A stretch of 64,000 bases of DNA. It comes from Haliscomenobacter sp965225875. GTDB lineage: Bacteria; Bacteroidota; Bacteroidia; Chitinophagales; Saprospiraceae. Position 1 is the first letter of the stretch, and each line of letters starts with the position of its first letter. A program made the translations under genes and the position numbers. Positions 7,528-17,367 of this stretch are shown piece after piece. The notes beneath the pieces were generated by a model. The model made no database searches and was not told where the DNA came from. It saw only the letters and a program-made list of their open reading frames with translations. Location: positions 2,294,001 to 2,358,000 of the forward strand of contig NZ_CBDDBS010000002.1 in NCBI RefSeq assembly GCF_965225875.1, given 5' to 3'.

Positions 7528-9483
7528 TTATTGCAGCACAAACTCCGTCCGCCGATTCTCCCGCCGTCCCGCTTCCGTCGCATTATCCGCAATCGGCTGG
7601 GTTTCGCCAAAACCTTTGAAACTCAAACGCGTTGCGACAATCCCTTTGCCAACCAGGTAAGTATACACCGCTTTGGCGCGCTGCTCCGACAATTTCAAGT
7701 TATCGGCATCGGAACCGACATTGTCCGTATGGCCATTGATTTGGATCTTCAAGGCAGGATTTTGTTGCAAAAGCTCCGCCAGGCGATCCAATTCAGGGGC
7801 TGATTCAGGGCTCAAAACCGCTGAACCTGTTGCAAAAAACACATTGCGCAAGATTACCGGAGTTTTATCTGCGGGGACCGTGCTTACCCCTTCAGCGGGC
7901 AAGGCTTGCAACCCTGCACTCAACTCATATGCTTGTGCGGCATTGCGCACTTCGGCCAGTTCAAAATTGGCAGAATAAAAGGTATAACCAGGGTGGTTGG
8001 CATTGAGGGCGTAGTTTTGTCCAAGGGGCAAACAAACCATAAAGCTGCCATCTGTGGCGGCTTTTGCTTTGTAAAAAACCCGTTTAGTAGCCAATTCCTG
8101 TACTTCTACCTCGGCGGCCAGGGGCGCTTGAGTGGCCAGGTCAAACACCTTGCCGCGAGCAAAGGTGACCACCTTGGGACGATTGATTTCCAGCATCGTG
8201 AAAGTGTAGATATCTGAGCGCCCTTGTTTGAGGCCTTCGGCGTTGTGGGTGTCCTCCACATCGGTCGAAAACCAGGCGCGGCTGCCGTCCAAACTTACAG
8301 ATAAAGCCCCCTCATTGGCGCGGGTGTTGATGGGATAGCCCAGGTTTTGGGGTGTGCCCCAGTTGCCTGCACTGTCCAGGCGACTCAGGTATAAATCGAA
8401 GCCTCCCATACCAGGATGGCCGTTGGACATAAAGTAGAGGGTGGCACCATCGGGGTGCAGAAAAGGCGCTTGTTCATCCCCCAGAGAGTTGACTTTAGGC
8501 CCCAAGTTGCGGGGATTGCTCCACTTGCCGTCGGGCAATTGTCGGCTCAGCCACAGGTCACGTCCACCTACTCCGCCTGCACGGTCAGAGGCAAAAATCA
8601 TGACCTTGCCGCTGGCTGAAATGGAAGGCAGGGATTCCCAGGCACCGGAGTTGATGGGGGCACCCAGGTTAGCGGGAGCGGTCCAGGAACTGTCTTGAAA
8701 GTATGACACGTAGAGGTCGCAACCGCCCAGGCTTTTGGCCAAATTACAGCCTGTAAAATACAAGGTTTTGCCATCTGCCGACAAGCAGTGTCCAGCTTCG
8801 TTGAAGGGGGTGTTGAGGGCTATTAGCGGTTCGGCGTTTTGCCAAACCCCATTTTCCATTTTGCTCACAAAAAAATCCTCCTGCCCTTGTACCAGGCGAC
8901 TGAAGACCATCGTTTGCCCATCCGCACTAACCGCAGGCAGGAATTCGGCTTGCTCAGGGTTATTGATGCTGGAAGGGAGTTTTTCAGGGTTGAAGAGTAC
9001 TGGTTTTTTGATGGCCTCGGCGGCAAAAACGGCGTCGGCGCGGTTGCGTTGGGCGCGTTTGATCAGCTCGGTGTTCTTTTTTTCGCGTTGCAAAAATTGA
9101 TCCCAGGTACTCAAAGAGCCCGTAAAATCATCGGATCGCATTTGGGCCAAAGCCAGTTGGTAGTACAAACGGGTTTGGTAATCTGGGCCCAATTGTAGCG
9201 CTTCCTGGTAGCGTTGAATGGCTTTAGGGTAGTTTTGCTCGTCGTAGTGGATATTGGCCAGCAGGATGATGCCATCGATGAAAGTAGGGTCTTCCTGGAG
9301 GATTTTCTCGAGTCCGCTCTGGGCATCTGTGAAGTTTTTGGCTTCGGCCTGAGTGCGGACTTTTTCGAATTGTTTTTGGAGTTTGGGGGCAAGGGTGGTA
9401 CGGGTAGTGTAGTTTTGGCCAAAGGCTAATGTCCCCTGTAGCAAGCAATACAATCCGAAGAATAAAATGATGGTATAACGCAT
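7528..9483 (-). CDS. OmpA-family protein with TPR, PD40 propeller and regulatory domain (PorE-like)
   Basis: This outer-membrane-associated protein has four modules. After a signal peptide (to about residue 23) come TPR-like repeats (about 30-135). A WD40-like/PD40 beta-propeller (about 175-425) has repeated SADGKTLYFT and LHPDGATLYFMS blades. A carboxypeptidase-regulatory-like beta domain follows (about 440-510), then a C-terminal OmpA peptidoglycan-binding domain with INGHTDNVGSDADNLKLSEQ and RRENRRTEF. This order matches PorE of the type IX secretion system, but Bacteroidota carry many paralogues with the same plan, so the T9SS assignment is tentative. It likely links the outer membrane to the cell wall. 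Confidence 0.87.
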   Translation of the reverse strand: MRYTIILFFGLYCLLQGTLAFGQNYTTRTTLAPKLQKQFEKVRTQAEAKNFTDAQSGLEKILQEDPTFIDGIILLANIHYDEQNYPKAIQRYQEALQLGPDYQTRLYYQLALAQMRSDDFTGSLSTWDQFLQREKKNTELIKRAQRNRADAVFAAEAIKKPVLFNPEKLPSSINNPEQAEFLPAVSADGQTMVFSRLVQGQEDFFVSKMENGVWQNAEPLIALNTPFNEAGHCLSADGKTLYFTGCNLAKSLGGCDLYVSYFQDSSWTAPANLGAPINSGAWESLPSISASGKVMIFASDRAGGVGGRDLWLSRQLPDGKWSNPRNLGPKVNSLGDEQAPFLHPDGATLYFMSNGHPGMGGFDLYLSRLDSAGNWGTPQNLGYPINTRANEGALSVSLDGSRAWFSTDVEDTHNAEGLKQGRSDIYTFTMLEINRPKVVTFARGKVFDLATQAPLAAEVEVQELATKRVFYKAKAATDGSFMVCLPLGQNYALNANHPGYTFYSANFELAEVRNAAQAYELSAGLQALPAEGVSTVPADKTPVILRNVFFATGSAVLSPESAPELDRLAELLQQNPALKIQINGHTDNVGSDADNLKLSEQRAKAVYTYLVGKGIVATRLSFKGFGETQPIADNATEAGRRENRRTEFVLQ

Positions 9484-9555
9484 GGATGGCTAGATTCAGT
9501 AGCATCATAACGTAAGAGCGGGGGAAATCGGTACGTTGATGAACAAGGAAACAAC

Positions 9556-9945
9556 TTACATCACTATCCTGAAGCGATGCACTGCAATATCACCCTTGTA
9601 CCTAAAGTGTACAAAATACTCCCCGACTGGTAGGTTCAATTTGGAAATCCGGTACACATTGCTGTTGACCCGTTCGATATGGGGTTTGACCTTCTGTAGG
9701 GTTGAGAGGTTAAAAAACTCCTTGCGAAGGTACTGGCGGTCCAGGCGTTCAGGTACAAAAATCAGGAATTCGTTGTGGTAAGTCTCGTTTGGAATGATGC
9801 GAATGGCATATAGTGCACGGGTGCTGGTGCTGTCCTCGTTAAGTCCTGTTTTGTAGTTCAAGGTAGCGACATCAGGCGTCCATTGGGCATTAAGTGTGCT
9901 GAGCCCGATGAACCATATTAGCGCGATTAAACAATTCTTTTTCAT
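9556..9945 (-). CDS. Small secreted protein of unknown function
   Basis: This 129-residue protein has a clear signal peptide (MKKNCLIALIWFIGLSTLNA) and a beta-rich remainder ending RYKGDIAVHRFRIVM. The C-terminal half alternates hydrophobic residues like a single Ig/FN3-type sandwich domain. I do not recognise a family. It is transcribed in the same direction as the PorE-like gene but with a gap of about 70 bases; a functional link is not evident. Confidence 0.65.
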   Translation of the reverse strand: MKKNCLIALIWFIGLSTLNAQWTPDVATLNYKTGLNEDSTSTRALYAIRIIPNETYHNEFLIFVPERLDRQYLRKEFFNLSTLQKVKPHIERVNSNVYRISKLNLPVGEYFVHFRYKGDIAVHRFRIVM

Positions 9946-10110
9946 GCTTCTCGGTTTTTACATTCAACTCAACCAGGAAGCACAATGTTCAGGGAAAGGT
10001 TTTATGGGCTACAAAATGGATTAATGAATTCACAGTTCCAAACCTGTAAATCAACAAAATATTGACTAACAACACATTGTGCCTTTTTAATGCCTATCGA
10101 TTTTGCCCAG

Positions 10111-11895
10111 CTACTTTTTCCCCAATTCCCGATCCAACCAAACCGCCAACTGCCTTCTCGTAACCCCTACCTGCGCCAGTTCCGTTTTTTTCACCTTGAA
10201 ACCCAATTCCTGCAAATATTTCACTACCATCGCTCCACTCAAAGCACCCTGTTCTATCACCTTCCGACCAGGTTGAAGCTGATCCAATAACAGTTGCAAA
10301 TCCGACTGCTCAACCAATTTATCCGGGTAAAAAAACATCTCATTGGCCCAATCCACTGCTTTCGGCTCCGCTCTGATCCAGCCGCGTACACAGGCCCTTT
10401 GGATGGCCCGAAAATCGGGGTCTTGAGGCCTTATATCGGTCAAGGGAAACACATAGGCACCCGCAGCGAGTAATGTTTCCTGCAAGACTGGCACCTTCAG
10501 CTCCCGCGCCTGAACGCCTTTTTTCACCACCATGGCTGCCGCTGCACCAGCTGCTTGCCCGATGCCCAGCACGACGGGTTGCAGGCGGGTACAACCATTG
10601 ACCATGTGTGACACGCTGATGCTTTTTTCAGCCACAATCAGTCCATCCACCTGCTCCGGGATCAAGCAGGCATAAGGAACGGTGAAAGGTGGGATTTGGT
10701 AGTAGTTTTTTTCGTTACTCACTGCCGGGTTTTCTTCATGGTGGTGATCGATGGGGTAATTGCCCACGGCGATGCCAATTTTGTAAAAAGCCTTGCCTCC
10801 GGGGGCATAAGGATCCAATAGGTCATTCATGGTAAAAAACTGTAGCCCTTTGACCCGGCGGGCTTCGCGGTGGTACGGGATAAAGGGCAGACTGTCCACC
10901 GTGCCAAACTCGTTGTACAACCCCAGGTGATTAAAGCCTGCTTTGTTTTGCAAAAACCAGACATAGGCCAAAGTCTTTGTTTTGGCGGTTTGTAATGCCT
11001 TTTGCTGTTCCGAGTGGCTTAGTCCAATCAAATTCAGGTAGGTATCGTTGCCTTTGAGCGGCCAGTTGATCATGTACTTGTTGTTGGGCAGTTTGCCATA
11101 AGTGATCAAGGCGGCACAAGCATGGCGGGCATTGGCCGGGTCGGGGCAAACCTCTTTGCAGGTGCATTCAAAATCGTACAAGTCGTAGTTTAGTGGTTTC
11201 GGCAACAGGGGGGCTTTTCCAGCGCCGTAATCCTTCAAAATGGCTACGTAGGTGAGGTCTTGAATGTTGTTGGTCTGTCGCTCCAGGGGGGCAAGTTCTT
11301 CTCCGGTCAAACTGCGCGGGTCTTGCCCGATGTAATGTTCGCAACCCGCCGTGGCGAGCACATCGCCCAATTCGGTGGCATCAATGGTGATTTTGGCGTG
11401 GATCTCCAGTTTTTCCCCTGCGGCATTTTCGAAGACCGCTCCACTTACAGCATTGCCCGATTTCAGTACCTGGACAGGGAAATAGCCATGCATGCGGCTC
11501 AAGTTCGGATAGGGGTCGAGTAGTTGCTTGAAAATTTGATTGCCAACGGCGGGTTCGTATTGGGTTTCACTTACCCAGCCGGTGGCCAGGGCTTTGGGGC
11601 CACCGTAATGTTGTTCCAATTTGCTGCGGAATTCCCCCCAGATGCCCGAGGGCATTTTGTGGTTGCCATCAATGGCGCTTACCCCTGAAGCGGTGAGCAT
11701 ACCACCCAGCCAGGGTGTTTCTTCCACCAAGATGACTTTGCGGCCCATACGTGCGGCTTGTAGTGCTGCGGCCGTACCGGAAGCGCCTCCTCCTGCGATC
11801 AGGATTTCAGTCTTGAGGATTTGGGGGGATTGTGCCAACAGAGCTGTACCCACACAACAAGAGAGGAGAAAAAGCAAAGGGAGGATTCGCCGCAT
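10111..11895 (-). CDS. FAD-dependent oxidoreductase, exported (FAD_oxidored family)
   Basis: This is a predicted periplasmic flavoprotein. A signal peptide (MRRILPLLFLLSCCVGTALLAQ) is followed by the Rossmann dinucleotide motif ILIAGGGASGTAAALQAARMG and a typical second phrase, WLGGMLTASGVSA. The middle has an ECTCKEVCPDP cysteine cluster, and the later part has VSHMVNGCTRLQPVVLGIGQAAGAAAA, where the fold returns to the FAD site. About 594 residues is usual for this FAD_oxidored group, some members of which are found in polysaccharide-degrading loci. The frame extends 20 codons upstream, but the leader begins at M at 11895, so that start was chosen. The substrate is unknown. Confidence 0.85.
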   Translation of the reverse strand: MRRILPLLFLLSCCVGTALLAQSPQILKTEILIAGGGASGTAAALQAARMGRKVILVEETPWLGGMLTASGVSAIDGNHKMPSGIWGEFRSKLEQHYGGPKALATGWVSETQYEPAVGNQIFKQLLDPYPNLSRMHGYFPVQVLKSGNAVSGAVFENAAGEKLEIHAKITIDATELGDVLATAGCEHYIGQDPRSLTGEELAPLERQTNNIQDLTYVAILKDYGAGKAPLLPKPLNYDLYDFECTCKEVCPDPANARHACAALITYGKLPNNKYMINWPLKGNDTYLNLIGLSHSEQQKALQTAKTKTLAYVWFLQNKAGFNHLGLYNEFGTVDSLPFIPYHREARRVKGLQFFTMNDLLDPYAPGGKAFYKIGIAVGNYPIDHHHEENPAVSNEKNYYQIPPFTVPYACLIPEQVDGLIVAEKSISVSHMVNGCTRLQPVVLGIGQAAGAAAAMVVKKGVQARELKVPVLQETLLAAGAYVFPLTDIRPQDPDFRAIQRACVRGWIRAEPKAVDWANEMFFYPDKLVEQSDLQLLLDQLQPGRKVIEQGALSGAMVVKYLQELGFKVKKTELAQVGVTRRQLAVWLDRELGKK

Positions 11896-12000
11896 GATTT
11901 TGGTGATTTGAAAGATGATCTGAGGTAAAATACCGCAAAAGTTGGACACCTCCATTCATATGGACTATTTTTTGGCCTCTAATGCTTAGCTTGAAAAATA

Positions 12001-12297
12001 ACTCACATTACGCAAGTTTGATTCTGAAAGGAGCAACTAAAATGTCAAGCTTTAATCTATTTAACTTCAGTTTTTTAAACCGCAGAGTTTCGCAGAGTAC
12101 CCGCAGAGTTTTTAAGTTAGGCCATCTGCGATGGCAAAGAGTACTCAGAGGCCGCACCGAACAGCAGTTGGTACGAAAAAATCAAAGTTCAGTAGTGCCC
12201 GAACGCTCGCCACCGCAGGTGGCAAACTCCTTAAAACTAAAAGGAACTCTGTGAAACTCTGCGTGCACTCTGCGGTTTAAACCTGCGTAATGTCAGT
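12001..12297. repeat. Long nested intergenic palindrome with CGCAGAGT repeats
   Basis: The outer 14-base arms (12001-12014 and 12284-12297, ACATTACGCA core) pair with one mismatch. Inside, TTTAAACCGCAGAGT at 12074 pairs with ACTCTGCGGTTTAAA ending at 12281. The arms carry three spaced CGCAGAGT units on the left and ACTCTG units on the right. The element fills most of the 435-base gap between the FAD oxidoreductase and the next gene. No coding potential was credited to the short open frames inside it. Confidence 0.8.
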
Positions 12298-12330
12298 TAG
12301 TAAGTTGAAATGCCTATTTATTCCAATAAC

Positions 12331-13182
12331 CTACCACCAAGCGTATTTCCCTTTTTGCACCACATCCGTCACTTGCAAATCGGCCTGAACAAACACCTCT
12401 CCAGCCTTATCTTTCCGCAAAACTTCCACCTGAAAGGGCATTTTTTGTTCCTGAAAAAGTCGGTAGTCGCTCCAGCGAAGTGCAGCCTGCCATTCCTGCC
12501 AGTTTTCGCTCCACAGGCTCAGTTCTTCCAATTCTTGTTGATCATTGATTTTGGCTTTAAAAAAAAAGAGCTGGCCATCAATAGTACAGGTAAATGCCAG
12601 GCCATCAACCTTTGTTTCACTCCAATTGAGCTGGTAAAACAACCACCCATGGGGTTGCCAAACGGCGGCGGCGAGACTGTAAAAAGCATTGCGATGAGCC
12701 AATTCCAAAGGCAGCGCTGCTTTTTTCCACCGATATGGAAAAGTAGACAACAACCAACGGGTACTGAAGGCCTGGGATTCGCCGTATTGCTCGGTGGCTT
12801 TGACCGACACCATAAAGGCTCTGGTGATGTCGGCATACCAAACCATGGTCAAAGGTCGTAAGGTAAAAAAAACCTTGATTTCAGCGGGATGCCATTTGCT
12901 TTTGGAACTGCTTCGCACAATTCCTTTCATGCGCAGGCGTACCCGAGTGCTGGGCTCCGCTTGGGTCGTTGGATTGCTTTGAGCGAGGTAGTTCAGCCAG
13001 GATTGAGGGGATTGCTCTTCTTGAATTGTTGGAGCATCAATTGAGGATTGTGCAGCTTCCCAATGCTGTTTGGCACGGGGGCGCACCAACAAACGAAAGA
13101 GGCCACTGCCGAATAAGTCCAATAGTAGCCAAGCGGTGATGAAATAGGTAATCTCGGGTAGGTAGTATAAAATCTTGGCCAT
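12331..13182 (-). CDS. DUF6544/DUF6920-like protein
   Basis: This is a protein of about 283 residues with one N-terminal membrane helix (ITAWLLLDLFGSGLFRLLV). The soluble part has RVRLRMKGIVR followed by a tryptophan-rich beta structure, then LPLELAHRNAFYSLAAAVWQ and a DGQLFFFKAK segment. This order resembles the DUF6544/DUF6920 family, where a membrane-anchored protein has an ELxRxLxEaxWxP block; the match is by eye and moderate. The start was placed at ATG 13182, where the hydrophobic helix begins; codons upstream run into a palindrome. The function is unknown. Confidence 0.6.
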   Translation of the reverse strand: MAKILYYLPEITYFITAWLLLDLFGSGLFRLLVRPRAKQHWEAAQSSIDAPTIQEEQSPQSWLNYLAQSNPTTQAEPSTRVRLRMKGIVRSSSKSKWHPAEIKVFFTLRPLTMVWYADITRAFMVSVKATEQYGESQAFSTRWLLSTFPYRWKKAALPLELAHRNAFYSLAAAVWQPHGWLFYQLNWSETKVDGLAFTCTIDGQLFFFKAKINDQQELEELSLWSENWQEWQAALRWSDYRLFQEQKMPFQVEVLRKDKAGEVFVQADLQVTDVVQKGKYAWW

Positions 13183-13221
13183 ACTATAGGGTTTCATTGG
13201 CGCGCTACAGGCGCACACTTT

Positions 13222-13317
13222 CTTAGGTGACTCCTTAAGTGCCTTCGGTTTCTTGGGTGGTGAAAGAGTGTTTTTTTACCACCTAAGAAACCTAAGGCAC
13301 TTAAGGATTCACCTAAG
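13222..13317. repeat. 40-bp-arm intergenic palindrome
   Basis: Arms 13222-13261 and 13278-13317 pair at 37 of 40 positions around a 16-base loop with a T7 run. The arms consist of approximate 9-base units such as CTTAGGTTT, CTTAGGTGG and TTAAGTGCC. The palindrome lies just upstream of the DUF6544-like gene and downstream of parE. Confidence 0.85.
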
Positions 13318-13351
13318 TAGTTAAGGCACGAAGGCTATCAATAATGAGGCT

Positions 13352-15265
13352 TTAATCCTCCACATCCGCCGTTTCCAGCGCCGGAGCATCCACCGCCTCA
13401 GTCTCAATCTCATTCAACTCCACCCGCAAGTTGCCAATGATAAAATCCTGGCGCTCTGGCGTGTTTTTGCCCATGTAGTAGGACAACACGTCGTCAATGT
13501 CGGTATTCTCGGTAATGATGACCGGTTCCAGGCGAATGTCAGCACCAATAAAAGCTGAAAACTCATCCGGAGAAATTTCACCCAAACCCTTAAAACGGGT
13601 GATTTCCGGTTTGCCCCGCAGTTTTTTGATGGCCGCCTGTTTTTCCGCTTCAGAGTAGCAGTAAAAACGCTGCTGCTTGTCGCGTACCCGGAAGAGGGGT
13701 GTCTCGAGGATATACAAGTGGTTGCCCCGGACCAATTCAGGGAAAAACTGCAAGAAGAAAGTCAACATCAAAAGCCGGATGTGCATGCCATCCACGTCGG
13801 CATCGGTAGCGATGACCACGCGGTTGTAACGCAGATCATCCATCCCGTCTTCGATACTCAGGGCATGTTGGAGCAGGTTGAATTCTTCGTTTTCGTAGAC
13901 CGTTTTTTTGGTCAAACCATAACAGTTGAGCGGTTTGCCCCGCAAGCTAAACACGGCCTGGGTTTGAACATCCCGCGCTTTGGTGATTGAGCCACTGGCC
14001 GAATCCCCCTCGGTGATGAACAAGGTAGTGGCCAGGCGCATGTCTTCAGCAACTTTTTTAGTCGAGTCGCTGAAGTGCAGGCGGCAATCGCGCAGCTTTT
14101 TGTTGTGCAGGTTGGCCTTTTTGGCGCGTTGGTTGGCCAGTTTTTTGATGTCGGCAATTTCCTTGCGTTCCCGTTCCGATTGCAGGATGCGCTTTTTCAG
14201 GGCATCGGCTATTTCGGGGTGTTTGCGCAGGTGATTGTCGAGTTGTTCTTTGATGAAGTTGCCGACGAAGGTGCGGATGCTTTGTCCGCCTTCGGGAGCT
14301 GTATTGACCGAGCCGAGTTTGGTCTTGGTTTGGGACTCAAACACAGGTTCTTCAATCCGAACGCTCACGGCAGCCACAATGGAGCCCAGGATATCGGTGC
14401 GGTCGTAATTGGCGTTGTAAAATTTCTTCACCGTTTCTACCACCGCTTCCTTGAAGGCATTGAGGTGGGTACCGCCCTGGGTGGTATTTTGGCCATTGAC
14501 AAAAGAGTAATATTGCTCGCCGTAATGGTTGCCGTGGCTCATGGCCACTTCCATGTCTTCGCCCTTGAGGTGAATCAGGGGGTAACGCAGGTCTTCGTTT
14601 TTGCTTTTGCGCTCCAGGAGGTCGTAAAGGCCATTTTTGGAGACGATGATCTGCCCGTTGTAGTTGAGTTTTAAGCCTGAGTTGAGGTAAGCGTAGTTCC
14701 ACAACTGGTTTTCGAGGTGATCCCGGTGAAAACGGTAGTTGCGGAAGATTCCATTATCGGGTTTGAAAGAAACCAGGGTCCCGTTGGGTTCATTGGTTTT
14801 GGCAATCGGATGTTCCTTGAGTAGCTCGCCTTGTTTGAACTCGGCAACTTTCATTTGGCCCTCGCGCACGGCTTTGACCAAAAAATAATCTGAAAGGGCG
14901 TTCACGGCCTTGGTACCTACCCCGTTCAAACCCACCGATTTTTTAAAAGCCTTGGAATCGTATTTACCGCCTGTATTGATTTTGGACACGCAGTCGATGA
15001 CTTTGCCGAGGGGAATACCCCGGCCATAGTCGCGAATTTCGGCGGAGTTTTCCTCTATTTTGATGTGGATCTCCTTACCATGTCCCATGACGTATTCGTC
15101 GATGCAGTTGTCCAACACTTCTTTGAGTAAAATATAGATGCCATCATCTGAAGAAGCTCCGTCTCCCAACTTGCCAATGTACATCCCGGGACGTAACCGA
15201 ATGTGCTCTTTCCAGTCTAAAGAGCGAATGTTGTCCTCGTTGTAACTCACTTGCTGTTCTGCCAT
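13352..15265 (-). CDS. parE: DNA topoisomerase IV subunit B
   Basis: This is the ATPase subunit of a type IIA topoisomerase that decatenates replicated chromosomes together with ParC. The GHKL ATPase domain shows IRLRPGMYIG, the Bergerat-fold asparagine in LKEVLDNCIDE and the GLNGVGTKAVNALS lid. The TOPRIM region carries TEGDSASGS (about residue 418) and the metal-binding DADVDG (about residue 490), and the conserved RFKGLGEIS follows. EGDSASGS and the absence of the long GyrB insertion fit the Bacteroidota ParE type rather than GyrB. The length of 637 residues is normal. parC is not adjacent on the visible left side. Confidence 0.93.
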   Translation of the reverse strand: MAEQQVSYNEDNIRSLDWKEHIRLRPGMYIGKLGDGASSDDGIYILLKEVLDNCIDEYVMGHGKEIHIKIEENSAEIRDYGRGIPLGKVIDCVSKINTGGKYDSKAFKKSVGLNGVGTKAVNALSDYFLVKAVREGQMKVAEFKQGELLKEHPIAKTNEPNGTLVSFKPDNGIFRNYRFHRDHLENQLWNYAYLNSGLKLNYNGQIIVSKNGLYDLLERKSKNEDLRYPLIHLKGEDMEVAMSHGNHYGEQYYSFVNGQNTTQGGTHLNAFKEAVVETVKKFYNANYDRTDILGSIVAAVSVRIEEPVFESQTKTKLGSVNTAPEGGQSIRTFVGNFIKEQLDNHLRKHPEIADALKKRILQSERERKEIADIKKLANQRAKKANLHNKKLRDCRLHFSDSTKKVAEDMRLATTLFITEGDSASGSITKARDVQTQAVFSLRGKPLNCYGLTKKTVYENEEFNLLQHALSIEDGMDDLRYNRVVIATDADVDGMHIRLLMLTFFLQFFPELVRGNHLYILETPLFRVRDKQQRFYCYSEAEKQAAIKKLRGKPEITRFKGLGEISPDEFSAFIGADIRLEPVIITENTDIDDVLSYYMGKNTPERQDFIIGNLRVELNEIETEAVDAPALETADVED

Positions 15266-15437
15266 GTGCTCCGATGTTAAAAAAATATTAAAAACTACTG
15301 CAAATCAGTTCCAAAGAACGAAAAGAGTGGTAAATTTGCGTTAAATATACAGCAAAAAAACTTTTTCGAGCAACAATTTGTTGTTTATTTTTAATTTCAT
15401 CAGCTTGAACCGAGAAACTTTATACCGTCACCCTGCC

Positions 15438-15947
15438 ATGCGCAACCTGCGCAATGCCATCCTTCGCGAGCTGCGGATGCAGTTCGCCATGAGTTTGGTA
15501 TTGCTGGCTTTTGGTTCAGGATTATGCGTATTGACCTTTAAAATTAGCATTGTTTTTTCCATTATTGGTTTGGGTTTAAGTATGGTAGGTGGCAAATTGG
15601 TCGTGGACACCACCACTAATCTACGCATCGACAACCACCTTTTGCTCAATTATCTCCGCTATCAACCTCAACAAATTGTGTGGGTTTATTCCATCATCAC
15701 CGAGCGCGCACCCTTTGGTATTCACCTGTTCCGCAAGGGCACACTGCACTTCAAGCTCGCTGATGGCAGTGATTATACGGTTGGCATGCAAGCTAGTAAA
15801 TTAAAACTGGTTAGCAAATTTCTGATGCGCCTCTTGCCCCATGCTACTTTTGGGTATACTGTCGATAGAGAGTACACTTTCCGCGTAAGTCCCGAGCGCC
15901 TGCGCAAGGAAGAGAGCAAAGAAGACGATAGCGATTTTAATTTCTAG
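15438..15947 (+). CDS. Two-helix membrane protein of unknown function
   Basis: From ATG 15438 this is a protein of about 169 residues. It starts MRNLRNAILRELRMQ, then has two adjacent membrane helices (about residues 17-55) connected by a short turn, then a cytosolic beta-rich domain with KLADGSDYTVGMQASKL and an acidic C-terminus. The upstream 20 codons of the frame add a weak hydrophobic stretch and were left out. It is divergent from parE and its last 11 bases overlap the convergent gene at 15937. I do not recognise the family; the helix-turn-helix hairpin plus soluble domain resembles PH-like membrane proteins, but that is speculative. Confidence 0.6.
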   Translation: MRNLRNAILRELRMQFAMSLVLLAFGSGLCVLTFKISIVFSIIGLGLSMVGGKLVVDTTTNLRIDNHLLLNYLRYQPQQIVWVYSIITERAPFGIHLFRKGTLHFKLADGSDYTVGMQASKLKLVSKFLMRLLPHATFGYTVDREYTFRVSPERLRKEESKEDDSDFNF

Positions 15948-16464
15948 TTTTTGAATAACCTCTTCCAAAGAATTGGCGGTAGCCAAAACTCAGTGCCAGC
16001 AGCAATCCGGCAAAAATTAATACCACCACTGAAAAAGGCATGCTGATAATGGCAAAGATCCGCGTGCGATCTACCAGCCACATCAATCCTATCGTAGCGG
16101 CAATCAGCATGAGTAATCCCGACAATTTATCAAATCCAGGAATGTAACTCAAATCCACATTCCGCCGCACGATGCTCAAAGTCAAAATCATGGATACGAT
16201 GGGCAAAACCTGGGTGTAGATATCCATGTTCAAAATGCTGGTGCGTTCGAATAAAAAGATATACACATTGAGCGACAGGGCAAAAATACCCGGCACTGCA
16301 CTCAAATAAATGATAGCAGAATACAGGAACTTCCAAGGTGCATCACGCCCTTCAACTCCGGCTATCCAAGCCAAAAGCAAAGCTGCCACTGGCAAAATGG
16401 CAAAGTAAAGGACTACTGATTCGGGATGATTGCCCAGGTACATGAGCAGGTCATTCAAGGTCAT
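15937..16464 (-). CDS. Polytopic membrane protein of unknown function
   Basis: This 175-residue protein has five or so membrane helices covering nearly its whole length (VVLYFAILPVAALLLAW, FLYSAIIYLSAVPGIFAL, YTQVLPIVSMILTLSI, LSGLLMLIAATIGLMWL, PFSVVVLIFAGLLLALS). The C-terminus is short and basic. No catalytic motif is visible and the family is not recognised. It lies 53 bases downstream of the NfeD-like gene on the same strand and may be cotranscribed with it. Confidence 0.7.
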   Translation of the reverse strand: MTLNDLLMYLGNHPESVVLYFAILPVAALLLAWIAGVEGRDAPWKFLYSAIIYLSAVPGIFALSLNVYIFLFERTSILNMDIYTQVLPIVSMILTLSIVRRNVDLSYIPGFDKLSGLLMLIAATIGLMWLVDRTRIFAIISMPFSVVVLIFAGLLLALSFGYRQFFGRGYSKTRN

Positions 16465-16517
16465 GGTGCAATGATTTTGATCTGAATAAACCCAAAGATA
16501 TAAAGTCTGACAGGAAA

Positions 16518-17108
16518 TTAAAATGGAGACTGCGGGCCAATGTGCTGCAGGGGCTCCACCACCAAGATGTGGTCATCAACAATATCCACCACCCGCACGG
16601 AATCGCCAGGGCGAATTTCGGCACCAATCGAAACAGCATCGAGCGCATAGGGGGCTTTGCGCAAATTGAGGTGTACCCTTCCCAGTCCTTCCTGGTGGGG
16701 CGGAATGTATTGCAGTACCTCACCAGTGCTTGTGAGTGCTTCTTGATAATTGAACTCAGGGCGATTGGATGGAACGATCTTTTTTACGGGCTTGCGCAAT
16801 CGCAAAATCAGGTAGGGGAACAAGGCCGCAAGAATGCCAAAAGGCAAGCCATCCACTAAAGAAATCAACAAGCCCGGCTCCCAGATATGGGCCAACAAAC
16901 TTGTCCAGGCCCAAAAGGTGAAAAAAGTCAGGATAAAACGGGCACCCGTAATTTTAGGGCGGGTCTCGCTGTGATCATGTTCTTCGTTAAAAAACTGCAT
17001 GATCAAAAAAATACTCAGCAAGATGGTAAATACCACCGCAGCCACCCAGAGCAGTTGTTCTGCCCAGCTGAGTTGAAGGAATGCGGGAATAAATAGCCAA
17101 ATCTGCAT
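16518..17108 (-). CDS. NfeD-like membrane protein with C-terminal OB fold
   Basis: Three membrane helices (starting MQIWLFIPAF, then VAAVVFTILLSIFLIMQFF, then a third pair near residues 60-105) precede a C-terminal OB-fold domain of the NfeD type. The domain has GEVLQYIPPHQEGLGRVHLN, a DAVSIGAEIRPGDSVRVV core and the closing VDDHILVVE. NfeD proteins usually work with flotillin/SPFH proteins in membrane organisation; no SPFH gene is next to this one. The start at 17108 was chosen over the frame's upstream ATG because the first helix begins directly there. Confidence 0.8.
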   Translation of the reverse strand: MQIWLFIPAFLQLSWAEQLLWVAAVVFTILLSIFLIMQFFNEEHDHSETRPKITGARFILTFFTFWAWTSLLAHIWEPGLLISLVDGLPFGILAALFPYLILRLRKPVKKIVPSNRPEFNYQEALTSTGEVLQYIPPHQEGLGRVHLNLRKAPYALDAVSIGAEIRPGDSVRVVDIVDDHILVVEPLQHIGPQSPF

Positions 17109-17367
17109 AGTCTTCTCAATCTTGAAGCACATTCAAATAGTATACCTTGCTTTTCGACAAAAGTAGCTTACTTATGCCATACAGTACCCTTTGTATCGAC
17201 CAATGGGCAAGGATTTTCGCTCAATTGGGATTCTGTTGCTTTTTTCAACCGATTCAAGTTGATTAACAACATTAAGCCAGGCAGCCTTACAACTGGTCTA
17301 TTCTTTTTCTCAAAACTGGCTGTTTCTACTAGTCCTATTCCACTGTAGTTTTGTAAAAAATAAACAC

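Noticed and set aside
11982..12254. Open frame of 90 codons
   Set aside because: It runs through the palindromic repeat at 12001-12297 and has low-complexity, repeat-derived content.
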